Shown here in pieces: positions 1 to 7,716 of a stretch of 64,000 bases of DNA (its first letter is position 1; each line of letters opens with the position of its first letter). The stretch comes from a bacterium (GTDB lineage: Bacteria > Bacillota > Clostridia > Oscillospirales > Ruminococcaceae), in the NCBI GenBank assembly GCA_004561545.1, contig SFVK01000002.1, forward strand, positions 1 through 64,000, given 5' to 3'. The position numbers and the translations under genes are program-made. A model generated the notes under the pieces. That model saw nothing but the letters and a program-made list of their open reading frames with translations. It was not told where the DNA came from and did no database searches.

Positions 1-15
1 CTTAGGTATAAGGAA

Positions 16-99
16 TGCCGGTGATGGGGGTCGAACCCATACGGTGTCACCACCAACGGATTTTGAGTCCGTCTCGTCTGCCAATTCCAACACACCGGC
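16..99 (-). tRNA. tRNA-Leu (anticodon CAA)
   Basis: Read on the minus strand this folds as a class II (long variable arm) tRNA: acceptor stem GCCGGTG pairs with CACCGGC, the anticodon stem ACGGA/TCCGT encloses loop CTCAAAA with anticodon CAA, and the T arm carries GGGTTCGACCC. It decodes UUG leucine codons. The CCA end is not encoded; the base after the discriminator A starts TTCC. The window starts just beyond its 3' end, so its terminator is not visible. Confidence 0.95.
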
Positions 100-162
100 A
101 TATCCAATTTACTTTGTCAAGTATACAACATCGCAACTTAAAAATCAAGCCCAAATTTCCCC

Positions 163-191
163 TTGACAAGGCTCCCCGCATCGGGCATACT
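163..191 (+). promoter_or_regulatory. Promoter for the riboswitch-oadB-like unit
   Basis: TTGACA at 163-168 and CATACT at 186-191 are separated by 17 bases. The predicted transcript start is at about 198, immediately before the riboswitch P1 stem, so nearly the whole leader is the RNA element. Confidence 0.75.
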
Positions 192-198
192 ATAAGAA

Positions 199-345
199 AA
201 GCAAAAGGGAGTAGCTGGCCCCGGTTCCGGGGTGTGCGGATTGCGTCAGTACGGCGAACGGCCCGTGATCCGCAGCGAAGTGGCAAGACTTTTGCCGGTT
301 AGGCGTCATTGTGCGTTTCCGGCAGAGGTCTTTTTCTTTTTGCCT
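199..345 (+). promoter_or_regulatory. yybP-ykoY manganese riboswitch with intrinsic terminator
   Basis: The leader has the hallmarks of the yybP-ykoY Mn2+ aptamer: P1 GCAAAAG (201-207) pairs with CUUUUGC (289-295); the L1 signature GGGAGUAGC follows; a short GC hairpin lies at 219-232; P3 UGCGGAU (235-241) pairs with AUCCGCA (268-274) and opens into an L3-like GCGUCAGUACG; and the 3' signature GCAAGAC sits just before P1 closes. Downstream, CUUUUGCCGG (289-298) can instead pair with CCGGCAGAGG (319-328), followed by a U-rich run at 329-342. The terminator therefore uses the whole 3' strand of P1, predicting that Mn2+ binding turns transcription on. The downstream gene is an OadB-like membrane protein, not one of the usual Mn exporters. 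Confidence 0.82.
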
Positions 346-382
346 GTCCGCATTAAGGTTTCGTAAAGATGGAGGTACGACA

Positions 383-1504
383 ATGGAAGCAATCTTTGGC
401 AATCTGTTCAATCTGCAATGGCAGCATGTGGTCATGTGGGCGATCGGCGGGGTCCTGATCTGGCTGGCCATCAAGCGCAACATGGAACCCACGCTGCTGT
501 TGCCCATGGGGTTCGGCGCAATTCTTGTGAACCTGCCCTTCTCGGGCGCCGTCACGCAGGTGCTGGAAACCGGCGTGGAGGAAGGCCCGCTGGATGTCCT
601 GTTTGATCTGGGCATCGCCAACGAGCTGTTCCCGCTGCTGCTCTTTATCGGCATCGGCGCCATGATTGATTTCGCGCCGCTGCTGGCCAATCCCAAACTG
701 ATGATTTTTGGCGCGGCGGCCCAGTTTGGCATCTTTTTCACGCTGTGCGCGGCCACACTGCTGGGCTTTCCCATCCGGGACGCTGCCTCCATCGCGGTGA
801 TCGGCGCGGCGGACGGCCCCACCTCCATCTTTGTGGCCAATTATCTGGATTCCAACTATCTGGGGGCCATTCTGGTGGCGGCCTACTCTTATATGGCGCT
901 GGTGCCCATCATCCAGCCGCCGGTGATCCGTATTGTTACCACCCCCGCCGAGCGCCGAATCCGAATGCCCTATGCCCAGCGCGAGGTCAGCAAGACCGCC
1001 AGAATCCTGTTTCCCATTGTCATCACGGTCATTGCCGGGCTGTTTGTGCCCCGCAGCGTGGCACTGGTCGGCTTTTTGATGTTTGGCAATCTGATCCGGG
1101 AATGCGGTGTGCTGGACAGCCTCTCCGAGACCGCCCAAAAGGTTCTTGCCAATCTCATCACCCTTATGCTGGGGCTGACAGTGGCTTCCCGTATGCGGGC
1201 CGAGGACTTTTTAAATAAGGAAACCCTCATGATTCTCGCCCTGGGCCTGGTGGCCTTTGTCTTCGACACCATCGGCGGCGTGCTGGTGGCCAAAATCTAT
1301 AACCTGTTTGCCAAAACCAGGATCAATCCCATGATCGGCGCGGCGGGAATCTCTGCTTTCCCCATGTCCGCCCGGGTCATCCACCAGATGGGCCTTGCGG
1401 AGGACAACCAGAACTTCCTGCTGATGCACGCGGTGGGGGTGAATGTGTCGGGCCAGATCGCCTCGGTCATTGCCGGCGGCATGATCCTGACCCTGTTCGG
1501 CTGA
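383..1504 (+). CDS. Sodium-translocating decarboxylase beta subunit-like membrane protein (OadB/MmdB/GcdB family)
   Basis: A 373-residue polytopic membrane protein of the usual length for the OadB family, whose members are the Na+-translocating subunit of oxaloacetate, methylmalonyl-CoA or glutaconyl-CoA decarboxylases. The conserved stretch GAADGPTSIFVANYL contains the Asp that binds Na+ in characterised members, and the ending ISAFPMSARV...GVNVSGQIASVIAGG is typical. The start at 383 is chosen for GGAGG at 371-375; an in-frame upstream ATG at 311 would lie inside the leader RNA. No alpha (carboxyltransferase) or biotin-carrier gene is in the window, so its decarboxylase partner is unknown. 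It follows a manganese riboswitch, so a cation-transport role connected with Mn2+ is possible; that is inference. Confidence 0.85.
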   Translation: MEAIFGNLFNLQWQHVVMWAIGGVLIWLAIKRNMEPTLLLPMGFGAILVNLPFSGAVTQVLETGVEEGPLDVLFDLGIANELFPLLLFIGIGAMIDFAPLLANPKLMIFGAAAQFGIFFTLCAATLLGFPIRDAASIAVIGAADGPTSIFVANYLDSNYLGAILVAAYSYMALVPIIQPPVIRIVTTPAERRIRMPYAQREVSKTARILFPIVITVIAGLFVPRSVALVGFLMFGNLIRECGVLDSLSETAQKVLANLITLMLGLTVASRMRAEDFLNKETLMILALGLVAFVFDTIGGVLVAKIYNLFAKTRINPMIGAAGISAFPMSARVIHQMGLAEDNQNFLLMHAVGVNVSGQIASVIAGGMILTLFG

Positions 1505-1524
1505 TGGAAAAGGAGGAAATGACA

Positions 1525-1656
1525 ATGTTTCATGTGGATGCTTTTCTTGGGATGCTGCCTCTGGCGGGCCAGGGCTGGCTGGGCGTCTTTGCTGTGACGC
1601 TGATCATCGTAGCTGCGGTGGAAATTTTGGAGCACCTGACCGGCGGCAAACCATAA
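1525..1656 (+). CDS. Small single-span membrane protein, OadG-like gamma subunit
   Basis: A 43-residue ORF starts 20 bases after the OadB-like gene, with AGGAGG at 1511-1516 and ATG at 1525. An ATG at 1519 is in frame but too close to the ribosome site. The product has one hydrophobic segment (GWLGVFAVTLIIVAAVEIL, about residues 18-36) between short soluble ends. A glycine-tryptophan entry into a single helix is typical of OadG-type gamma subunits, small membrane anchors that hold the decarboxylase together. The size, spacing and neighbour support a two-subunit membrane module, but the sequence is too short for a firm family call. Confidence 0.65.
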   Translation: MFHVDAFLGMLPLAGQGWLGVFAVTLIIVAAVEILEHLTGGKP

Positions 1657-1683
1657 AACCGGCTTTGTTTTCTTGTTTAAAAT

Positions 1684-1705
1684 GCCTCTTGTGAGGGCTT
1701 TTTTG
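1684..1705 (+). terminator. Intrinsic terminator after the oadB/oadG-like pair
   Basis: GCCTC (1684-1688) pairs with GAGGGC (1693-1698) with one bulged G, followed directly by a run of T. The stem is short but the position, 28 bases after the small gene, fits. Confidence 0.55.
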
Positions 1706-1726
1706 TGCGAACAGGCCAAATATTTA

Positions 1727-1755
1727 TTGACAAACGCCATTGTGAAAGGTAAAAT
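1727..1755 (+). promoter_or_regulatory. Promoter of the SigH-like sigma factor gene
   Basis: TTGACA (1727-1732) and TAAAAT (1750-1755) with a 17-base spacer, a near-consensus housekeeping promoter, 45 bases before the start codon. Confidence 0.8.
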
Positions 1756-1799
1756 AGTAACAATCGCAACCGCATGTTATGCCGATGGGAGGACCCGCC

Positions 1800-2342
1800 A
1801 TGCAGCAAGGGGACCAGGAGCTGTTGTGCAGGGCCCGGGCAGGGGAGGAGAGCGCCATTGCCGCTCTCATTGCCCGCATGATGCCGGCCATCCGCAAAGG
1901 GGCCGCCTGCGCCGTGGCGCCGGGACTGGATTTTGAGGACGCTGTGCAGGAAGGGCTGATTGGCCTGTTCAACGCCATGCGCAGTTACGATGCCGGCAAA
2001 AAGACACCGTTCTCCGCCTATGCCGCCGCCTGTATCACCCACGCGCAGCAGGATGCCCGCCGCAGAGCCACCCGCAAAAAACACGCGCCCCTCAACGACA
2101 GCGTGCCGCTGCCGGAGGATTCCGCCGCGCCGGGACCGGAGGAGCTGGCCATTGCCAGCGAGCGTTACGCGGACGTGCTGGAGCGGATCGACACCAGACT
2201 TTCCCCCTTTGAGCGCAGCGCACTGCTGGCCAGCCTAGAGGGGCAAAGCGCCGCCCAGACGGCCCGCAGCCTTGGCTGCACCCCCAAGGCGGTGGAAAAC
2301 GCGCTGGCCCGTGCCCGCAAAAAGCTGCGCAGCGGCGGGTGA
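1800..2342 (+). CDS. RNA polymerase sigma factor, SigH/Spo0H-like
   Basis: A 180-residue sigma-70 family factor with regions 2 and 4 only. Region 2 reads FEDAVQEGLIGLFNAMRSYD, then FSAYAAACITHAQQDARRRATRKKHAPLN, the pattern of SigH (FxDLVQEGxIGLxKAI...CITRQI...RQKHxPLN). Region 4 near the end (LSPFERSALLASLEGQSAAQTARSLGC, then an AVENALARARKKLR recognition helix) matches as well. The start at 1800 is chosen for GGGAGGA at 1787-1793; an ATG at 1779 precedes that site. It is transcribed alone from its own strong promoter. In Firmicutes SigH serves post-exponential, competence or early sporulation genes; which role applies here cannot be read from the sequence. Confidence 0.8.
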   Translation: MQQGDQELLCRARAGEESAIAALIARMMPAIRKGAACAVAPGLDFEDAVQEGLIGLFNAMRSYDAGKKTPFSAYAAACITHAQQDARRRATRKKHAPLNDSVPLPEDSAAPGPEELAIASERYADVLERIDTRLSPFERSALLASLEGQSAAQTARSLGCTPKAVENALARARKKLRSGG

Positions 2343-2486
2343 CGGCGGCACTTCTTTCAGGATTCAGGCACTTCGCCTGGTCATATATTAAAATGCCCCC
2401 AGTAGCTTAGCAATCAGTTCATTGGTGAAACCAAGCGTTGGTTGAAATTCTTCCGCGGGCAAGTAAACAAAGAGGAGATACCCACT

Positions 2487-2762
2487 ATGTACGAAGACAA
2501 GACTTTGGTATGCAAGGATTGCGGCAAGGAGTTCGTCTGGACCGCCGGCGAGCAGGAATTCTACGCCAGCCGTGGTTTCGAGAACCAGCCCCAGCGCTGC
2601 AAGGCCTGCCGTGATGCCCGCAAGAACGCTACCCGCGGTGAGCGTCAGATGTTTGACGCCGTCTGCGCCAGCTGCGGCAAGGCCTGCAAGGTGCCCTTCC
2701 AGCCTCGCGAGGACCGTCCGGTCTACTGCAGCGAGTGCTTCGCCAAGATGAAGCAGAACTGA
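2487..2762 (+). CDS. Zinc-ribbon domain protein
   Basis: A 91-residue basic protein with paired cysteines: CKDC (about residues 9-12) with CKAC (about 37-40), and CASC with CSEC near the C terminus. This is the arrangement of the small 'probable zinc-ribbon domain' (zf-trcl type) proteins common in Clostridia, whose function is unknown. The start is chosen for AGAGGAG at 2470-2476. The 144 bases before it contain two small hairpins (2365-2379 and about 2431-2443) and a possible TAAAAT at 2389-2394, but I see no good -35. Confidence 0.8.
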   Translation: MYEDKTLVCKDCGKEFVWTAGEQEFYASRGFENQPQRCKACRDARKNATRGERQMFDAVCASCGKACKVPFQPREDRPVYCSECFAKMKQN

Positions 2763-2785
2763 TTGGAACTGAATTCATCACCCGC

Positions 2786-2816
2786 AAGGCAGCCCTCCCT
2801 GGGGGCTGCCTTTTTT
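2786..2816 (+). terminator. Terminator after the zinc-ribbon gene
   Basis: GGCAGCCC (2788-2795) pairs with GGGGCTGCC (2802-2810) and is followed by six T. Confidence 0.9.
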
Positions 2817-2917
2817 GTGCGGCAAAGCCAGCCAATACCGGTGCGCTTTGTTCAGAATGCCCAAAAGTTGCGCCGGATTTCCAAAAAATCCTTCGCTTTG
2901 CAACATTTCCGCCAATG

Positions 2918-2946
2918 TTGACACGATGGGTCCGGCATGGTAAAAT
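2918..2946 (+). promoter_or_regulatory. Promoter of the pyrCFKD operon
   Basis: TTGACA (2918-2923), a 17-base spacer and TAAAAT (2941-2946). The predicted start near 2953 gives a leader of about 190 bases before pyrC. Confidence 0.8.
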
Positions 2947-2949
2947 AAT

Positions 2950-3130
2950 AAAAATCATTGGAGAGGGGAACTGTGTGCCATGGTTCGGTGCCGTAAAAAG
3001 ACAACCGGCTGCGAAAAAATCCATGGTGCAGTGTTTGTTCCCCGCGCTGCACAGGGCGGCTGCTTTTAACTTTTCCTCTTTTGGGGAAAAGTTATTTTTT
3101 TGCCTGCCTGTCAATGGGATGATAAAAAAG
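2950..3130 (+). promoter_or_regulatory. Structured pyr leader with an intrinsic terminator (probable attenuator)
   Basis: The leader ends in a clear intrinsic terminator, AACTTTTCC (3068-3076) with GGGGAAAAGTT (3083-3093) and seven T (3095-3101), placed 40 bases before pyrC. Upstream, GGGGAAC (2965-2971) pairs with GTTCCCC (3037-3043), with CCATGG copies at 2978-2983 and 3020-3025 extending the stem. GAGGGGAA (2963-2970) can alternatively pair with TTTTCCTC in the 5' arm of the terminator, so two exclusive folds exist. I do not see the conserved PyrR-binding loop. This fits transcription attenuation of pyrimidine synthesis by an unidentified signal. Confidence 0.6.
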
Positions 3131-3141
3131 GAGGACCTGCC

Positions 3142-4323
3142 ATGCTCATCAAAAACGCCAGGGACGCCGAGGGCCAGGTGCTGGACTATCTCATCGCGGA
3201 CGGAAAGATCCGTGCGGTCGGTGTTGATCTGCCTGCTCACGGTCAGGAGGTGGTGGATGCCGCCGGGCTGACCGTTCTGCCCGCGTTCATCGACACCCAC
3301 TGCCATTGGCGCACCCCCGGATTTGAGTATAAGGAGGACATCGCCACCGGTTCCGCCGCCGCCGCTGCGGGCGGTTACACCTTTGTCAACCTGATGCCCA
3401 ACACCCGGCCCGTCTGCTCCAGCGCGGAGCAGGCCCGCGAGGTGGAGGAGCAGGCGCGGGCCGTCGGTCTGTGTGATGCCAACCAGACGGTTTCCATCAC
3501 CAAAAACTTTGACGGCCGTACCATTGACCATCTGCTGGATCTGCCGGAGGATGTGCGCTTTATCACCGAGGACGGCAACGGCGTGATGAACAACGCCACC
3601 ATGGCCCGCGTGTTCGCCATCGCCGCCGAGAAGGGCCTGACCGTCATGTCCCACGCCGAGGACCGGGAGATCAGCCCCTGGGATTACCGCCTGGCCGAAA
3701 ACATCGAGACGGTGCGCAACTGCCACCTGGCCGAGTATTACGGCACCCGGCTTCATATGTGCCATGTCTCCACCCGGGAAGCGGTGGATATGGTCCGCCA
3801 GAGCCGCCGCCGCGGCGCGCTGGTCACCTGCGAGGTCACGCCGCATCATTTGTGGTTTGACGATTCCCGCCTGCAATACAGGGTCAACCCGCCCATCCGC
3901 AAGGCGGACGACGTGGCCGCCCTGGTGGAGGCCGTCAAGGATGGCACGGTGAGCTGCATCGGCACCGACCACGCCCCCCACAGTGAGGAGGATAAGGCCA
4001 AAGGCGCCGCAGGCATGGTGGGGCTGGAAACGGCCTTCGCCGTCTGTTATACCAAGCTCTGCCGCATGGAGGGCCTGCCGCTGGAGCTGCTCAGCTTCCT
4101 GATGAGCGCCGGCCCCGCCCAGATTCTGGGCCTGGATGACCGCAAGGGCCGCCTGGTGCCCGGCTTTGACGCCGACCTGGTCCTGGTGGATCTGGACCAT
4201 CTCTTCACCGTGAAGGCGGAGGATCTGCACAGCAAGAGCAAAAACTGCCCCTATGACAGGGAGCATCTTTACGGCAAGGTGATGCTCACCCTCAAGGGCG
4301 GCAAAGTGACTTACAAAGCATAA
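3142..4323 (+). CDS. pyrC: Dihydroorotase
   Basis: Cyclises N-carbamoyl-aspartate to dihydroorotate, the third step of UMP synthesis. The 393-residue amidohydrolase has the metal-binding DTHCHWRTPG motif near residue 52, the NLMPNTRP substrate segment, a middle SHAED and CHVST pair of histidines, and GTDHAPHS towards the C terminus, all typical of class I bacterial dihydroorotases. The start at 3142 has AAGGAGG at 3128-3134. It is first in the pyrC-pyrF-pyrK-pyrD unit and lies behind the attenuator-like leader. It is slightly shorter than many homologues (about 425 residues), without a missing motif. Confidence 0.95.
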   Translation: MLIKNARDAEGQVLDYLIADGKIRAVGVDLPAHGQEVVDAAGLTVLPAFIDTHCHWRTPGFEYKEDIATGSAAAAAGGYTFVNLMPNTRPVCSSAEQAREVEEQARAVGLCDANQTVSITKNFDGRTIDHLLDLPEDVRFITEDGNGVMNNATMARVFAIAAEKGLTVMSHAEDREISPWDYRLAENIETVRNCHLAEYYGTRLHMCHVSTREAVDMVRQSRRRGALVTCEVTPHHLWFDDSRLQYRVNPPIRKADDVAALVEAVKDGTVSCIGTDHAPHSEEDKAKGAAGMVGLETAFAVCYTKLCRMEGLPLELLSFLMSAGPAQILGLDDRKGRLVPGFDADLVLVDLDHLFTVKAEDLHSKSKNCPYDREHLYGKVMLTLKGGKVTYKA

Positions 4324-4342
4324 ACACAGGGAGGAACCGACC

Positions 4343-5215
4343 ATGACCAATATGGACAAACTGTATGCCAGCGTGGCCGCCAACGGCCCGGTCTGCGTGG
4401 GCCTGGACACCGAGTTCAGCTATCTGCCCGCCGATTTTGTGGACACCGCAAAAACCGCCGGGGAAAATGTGGCGGCCTTCAACCGCCGGCTCATCGATGC
4501 CACCAAATCCGCCGCCGGCTGCTATAAGGTGCAGATCGCCTATTATGAGTCGCTGGGCCTGGACGGGATGCGCGCCTACGCCGAAACCCTGCGCATGGCC
4601 CGCGCCACCGGCCTGCCGGTCATTGCCGACATCAAGCGCGGCGACATCGCAAAGACCGCCGAAATGTACGCCAAAGCGCATTTTACCGGCGATTTTGAGG
4701 CGGATCTCATCACGCTGGCCCCCTACATGGGCCTGGATTCCATCAGCCCCTATCTGCCCTACTGCGCCGAACACGGCAAGGGCGTCTTTGTGCTGTGCCG
4801 CACCTCCAACCCCGGCGCCAAAGATTTTGAATACCGGCAGCTGGCCGACGGCCGCCACGTCTATGACCTGGTGGCGGACAGCCTGACGGAACTTGGCAAA
4901 GACTATACGGGCGAGACCGGCTATTCCAGCATCGGTCTGGTCATTGGCGGAACCCACACCGAGGAAGCCGAGACCATCCGTGCCGCCTATCCCCACACCT
5001 TCTTCCTGATTCCCGGCTACGGCGCCCAGGGCGGCAAGGCGGCGGACATTGCCCGTTACCTGAACAGGAGCAACGGCGGCGTGGTCAATTCCAGCCGCGG
5101 CATCCTGCTGGCCTACAAAAAGCAGCCCGGAGTGGCCTTTGATGAGGCCGCCTACAACGAGTGCGTTCGCATGAGGGAGGACATTCAGGGTGAGTGCAGT
5201 AAAATTTCAGGCTGA
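4343..5215 (+). CDS. pyrF: Orotidine 5'-phosphate decarboxylase
   Basis: Decarboxylates OMP to UMP. At 290 residues it belongs to the longer type found in many Clostridia and Actinobacteria rather than the roughly 240-residue form. The catalytic signature is VIADIKRGDIAKTAE (Asp-x-Lys-Arg-Gly-Asp), and a late GYGAQGG phosphate-binding loop follows. It starts 19 bases after pyrC with GGGAGG upstream, and its 3' end overlaps pyrK by 26 bases, suggesting translational coupling. Confidence 0.95.
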   Translation: MTNMDKLYASVAANGPVCVGLDTEFSYLPADFVDTAKTAGENVAAFNRRLIDATKSAAGCYKVQIAYYESLGLDGMRAYAETLRMARATGLPVIADIKRGDIAKTAEMYAKAHFTGDFEADLITLAPYMGLDSISPYLPYCAEHGKGVFVLCRTSNPGAKDFEYRQLADGRHVYDLVADSLTELGKDYTGETGYSSIGLVIGGTHTEEAETIRAAYPHTFFLIPGYGAQGGKAADIARYLNRSNGGVVNSSRGILLAYKKQPGVAFDEAAYNECVRMREDIQGECSKISG

Positions 5216-5978
5216 GGTTGTGGAAAATGTTCAGGTTGCGCCGGACATCTGCCGCATGGCGGTGCGCTGGCCTTCCAGCGAGGGACTTCCCGCACCCCGC
5301 GCCGGCCAGTTCTTTATGCTCCGCGCCTGGGGCTTTGACGAGACGCCCATGCTCTCCCGCCCCATCAGCGTTCACGACTATGACCCGTGCGGCGGAACCC
5401 TTTCCTTTTTATATCAGGTGAAAGGGGAGGGGACCCAAAAGCTGCGGGCGGTCCAGCAGGGACAGACCCTCTCCCTGACCGGCCCCTGCGGCAACGGCTT
5501 TGATGTGCCCGCCATTGTCCGGGCGGCGGGCGGCCGCAACGGCGCCATCGCCGTGGTGGGCGGCGGCATCGGCACCGCGCCGCTGCTGCTTTTGTGCCGG
5601 GAACTGGTCGCGGCGGGCTGCAAACCCGAGCTGTACTGCGGGTTCCGGGACGAGCCTTACGGGCTGGAAGAATTCCTGCCCTGCTGCGCGGCCGTCAGCG
5701 TGGCCACCGATTCCGGCGCGGTGGGCTATCACGGCCTGGTCACCGAAATCCTTCACCCGGAACAGTTCGCCATGGTGCTGACCTGCGGCCCCATGGTGAT
5801 GATGCGCGGCGTGGCCCAGCTCTGCGCCGGGGCCAACGTGCCCTGCCTGGCCAGCCTGGAGCGCAAAATGGCCTGCGGCCTGGGCGCCTGCCTTGGCTGC
5901 ACCTGCCATACCAAAGTGGGTGCCAAAACCGTCTGCAAGGACGGCCCGGTGTTCGATGCGCAGGAGGTGTTTGTGTGA
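5190..5978 (+). CDS. pyrK: Dihydroorotate dehydrogenase B, electron transfer subunit
   Basis: A 262-residue FAD/2Fe-2S protein that passes electrons from PyrD to NAD+. It has an N-terminal FAD-binding barrel, the pyridine nucleotide loop VVGGGIGTAPLLLL, and a C-terminal iron-sulfur cluster site with Cys at about 229, 234, 237 and 249 (ACGLGACLGC...VCKDGPVF). The start is GTG at 5190, nine bases after AGGGAGG (5174-5180) and inside the end of pyrF. Its stop codon overlaps the pyrD start by one base. A class 1B enzyme fits an anaerobe using NAD+. Confidence 0.95.
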   Translation: MSAVKFQAEVVENVQVAPDICRMAVRWPSSEGLPAPRAGQFFMLRAWGFDETPMLSRPISVHDYDPCGGTLSFLYQVKGEGTQKLRAVQQGQTLSLTGPCGNGFDVPAIVRAAGGRNGAIAVVGGGIGTAPLLLLCRELVAAGCKPELYCGFRDEPYGLEEFLPCCAAVSVATDSGAVGYHGLVTEILHPEQFAMVLTCGPMVMMRGVAQLCAGANVPCLASLERKMACGLGACLGCTCHTKVGAKTVCKDGPVFDAQEVFV

Positions 5979-6925
5979 TGGCTGTTTCTTCTACTGCCCG
6001 GCTGCCCCAGGGCATTGCCGCCGATCTCCATGTGGACCTGTTCGGCAAACGGCTGGCAGGTCCCGTCATTGCGGCTTCCGGCACCTTCGGGTTCGGGCCG
6101 GAATACCGGGACATCGAGGACCTGACGGTTCTTGGCGGCATCTCCGGCAAGGGCCTGACCCTCAACGGCCAGCCCGGCAACCCCGGCGAGCGCCTGCTGG
6201 AAACCCCCTCCGGCCTGATGAACTCCATCGGCCTGCAAAACCCCGGTGTGCAGCACTTTATCGATCATGAGCTGCCCGCCATGAAGGCCTGCGGCACCAC
6301 CGTCTGGGCCAATCTGGGCGGCCATACCATTGAGGAAAACGTGGAGGGCGTGCGGATGCTCTGCGCCGCCGGCATCGACGTGTTGGAGCTGAACATCAGC
6401 TGCCCCAACGTCAAACAGGGCGGCCTTGCCTTTGGCATCCGTGCCAAAGACGCCGCAGAGGTGGTCTCCGCCGTCCGCCAGGTCTGTACCGTGCCGCTGG
6501 TGGTCAAGCTCAGCCCCCAGGCCGAGAGCATTCCCGAAATGTGCCGGGCGGTGGAAGCCGCCGGCGCCGACGGCATCAGCCTGTGCAACACCTTCCAGGC
6601 CTGCGCCATTGACCTGGAGCGCCGCCGCCCGGTGTTTGACAACACCTTTGCCGGGCTTTCCGGCCCTGCCATCCGACCCATTGCGCTGCGCATGGTGTGG
6701 CAGGCGGTGGGCGCGGTGAACATCCCGGTCATCGGCCTGGGCGGCATCGCCACCGGCCGCGACGCGCTGGAATTCATCATGGCAGGCGCCAGCGCCGTGC
6801 AGGTGGGCACCGCCAATTTCCAGGACCCGGCCTCCTGCGTGCGCATCACCGCCGAGATTGCCCACTGGATGGACGCCCACCATGTCAAGTCGCTGGAGGA
6901 GATCCGCGGCTGTGCCCGTGGCTAA
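5978..6925 (+). CDS. pyrD: Dihydroorotate dehydrogenase B, catalytic subunit
   Basis: The 315-residue FMN subunit oxidises dihydroorotate to orotate and works as a PyrD2K2 complex. Visible family segments are NSIGLQNPGV, the FMN-site LNISCPNVKQGG, and IPVIGLGGIATGRDALEFIMAGASAVQVGTA near the end. The ATG at 5978 sits inside the pyrK stop (TGATG), with AGGAGG at 5963-5968. It is the last gene of this unit; pyrE downstream has its own promoter. Confidence 0.96.
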   Translation: MAVSSTARLPQGIAADLHVDLFGKRLAGPVIAASGTFGFGPEYRDIEDLTVLGGISGKGLTLNGQPGNPGERLLETPSGLMNSIGLQNPGVQHFIDHELPAMKACGTTVWANLGGHTIEENVEGVRMLCAAGIDVLELNISCPNVKQGGLAFGIRAKDAAEVVSAVRQVCTVPLVVKLSPQAESIPEMCRAVEAAGADGISLCNTFQACAIDLERRRPVFDNTFAGLSGPAIRPIALRMVWQAVGAVNIPVIGLGGIATGRDALEFIMAGASAVQVGTANFQDPASCVRITAEIAHWMDAHHVKSLEEIRGCARG

Positions 6926-6949
6926 GGATTGAATATTTATTCTGAAATC

Positions 6950-6978
6950 TTGCATCTTTATTCATTCTGCGCTATAAT
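6950..6978 (+). promoter_or_regulatory. Promoter of pyrE-carA-carB
   Basis: TTGCAT (6950-6955), a 17-base spacer and TATAAT (6973-6978). The roughly 100-base leader holds two GC hairpins, GAGCGCC/GGCGCTC (7006-7022) and GGCTTCCCGC/GCGGGGAGCC (7041-7063), the second just upstream of the ribosome site; neither has a T run. Confidence 0.8.
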
Positions 6979-7085
6979 GGAGCAGAATTTTACAGAGCAG
7001 CAGGGGAGCGCCGCCGGCGCTCTGCCGGCAGAAGAGGAAAGGCTTCCCGCCCTGCGGGGAGCCGTGATTAAGGGAGGAAAATACT

Positions 7086-7682
7086 ATGGCAAGAGAAGCA
7101 ATTGAAGTCTTGAAGGAATGTGAAGCATTTTTGGAGGGGCACTTCCTCCTTTCTTCCGGCCGCCATTCCGGCGCCTACTGCCAGATGGCCTACCTGCAGC
7201 AGTATCCTGACCGCTGTGCCGAGGTGATGGCCAGCGTGGCGGAGCAGCTCAGGAACCTGGATGTGGATGTCATCGTCGGCCCCGCCATGGGCGGTATCGT
7301 CTACGCCTACGAGCTGGGCCGCCAGCTGGGCAAGCGCGCCATCTTCACCGAGCGCGTGGATAACGTGATGACCCTCAAGCGGTTTGCCATCCACCCCGGC
7401 GAGCGCTGCGTCATTGCCGAGGATGTGGTCACCACCGGTGTCTCCAGCCTGGAAACCAAGCGCGTCATCGAGGAAGCCGGCGGCGTCTGCCTGGGCATCA
7501 CCTGCGTGGTGGACCGCACCCGTCCCGAGGCGCCGTCCCCCATCCCCATCCTGGCCAGCGCCCTCAAGCTGGATCTGCCCAACTATGCGCCCGAGGAATG
7601 CCCCATCTGCAAGGAGGGCAAGCTCCCGCTGGTCCATCTGGGCAGCCGCAAGATGAAGGAAGCGGCCAAGCAGACGCTGTAA
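7086..7682 (+). CDS. pyrE: Orotate phosphoribosyltransferase
   Basis: Converts orotate and PRPP to OMP. The 198-residue protein has the canonical PRPP loop CVIAEDVVTTG (acidic pair present), the DVIVGPAMGGIVYAYELGRQL segment, and a C-terminal CPICKEGKLP tail typical of the Clostridia-type PyrE. The ATG at 7086 follows AAGGGAGG (7070-7077). It is the first gene of the second pyrimidine unit, 34 bases before carA. Confidence 0.95.
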   Translation: MAREAIEVLKECEAFLEGHFLLSSGRHSGAYCQMAYLQQYPDRCAEVMASVAEQLRNLDVDVIVGPAMGGIVYAYELGRQLGKRAIFTERVDNVMTLKRFAIHPGERCVIAEDVVTTGVSSLETKRVIEEAGGVCLGITCVVDRTRPEAPSPIPILASALKLDLPNYAPEECPICKEGKLPLVHLGSRKMKEAAKQTL

Positions 7683-7716
7683 GCGCACAATTTTTTGAAG
7701 ATTGCGAGGCAATACA

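Noticed and set aside
2950..3130. PyrR-binding attenuator
   Set aside because: The attenuator layout fits but the conserved PyrR loop sequence was not found; recorded as an unidentified attenuator instead.
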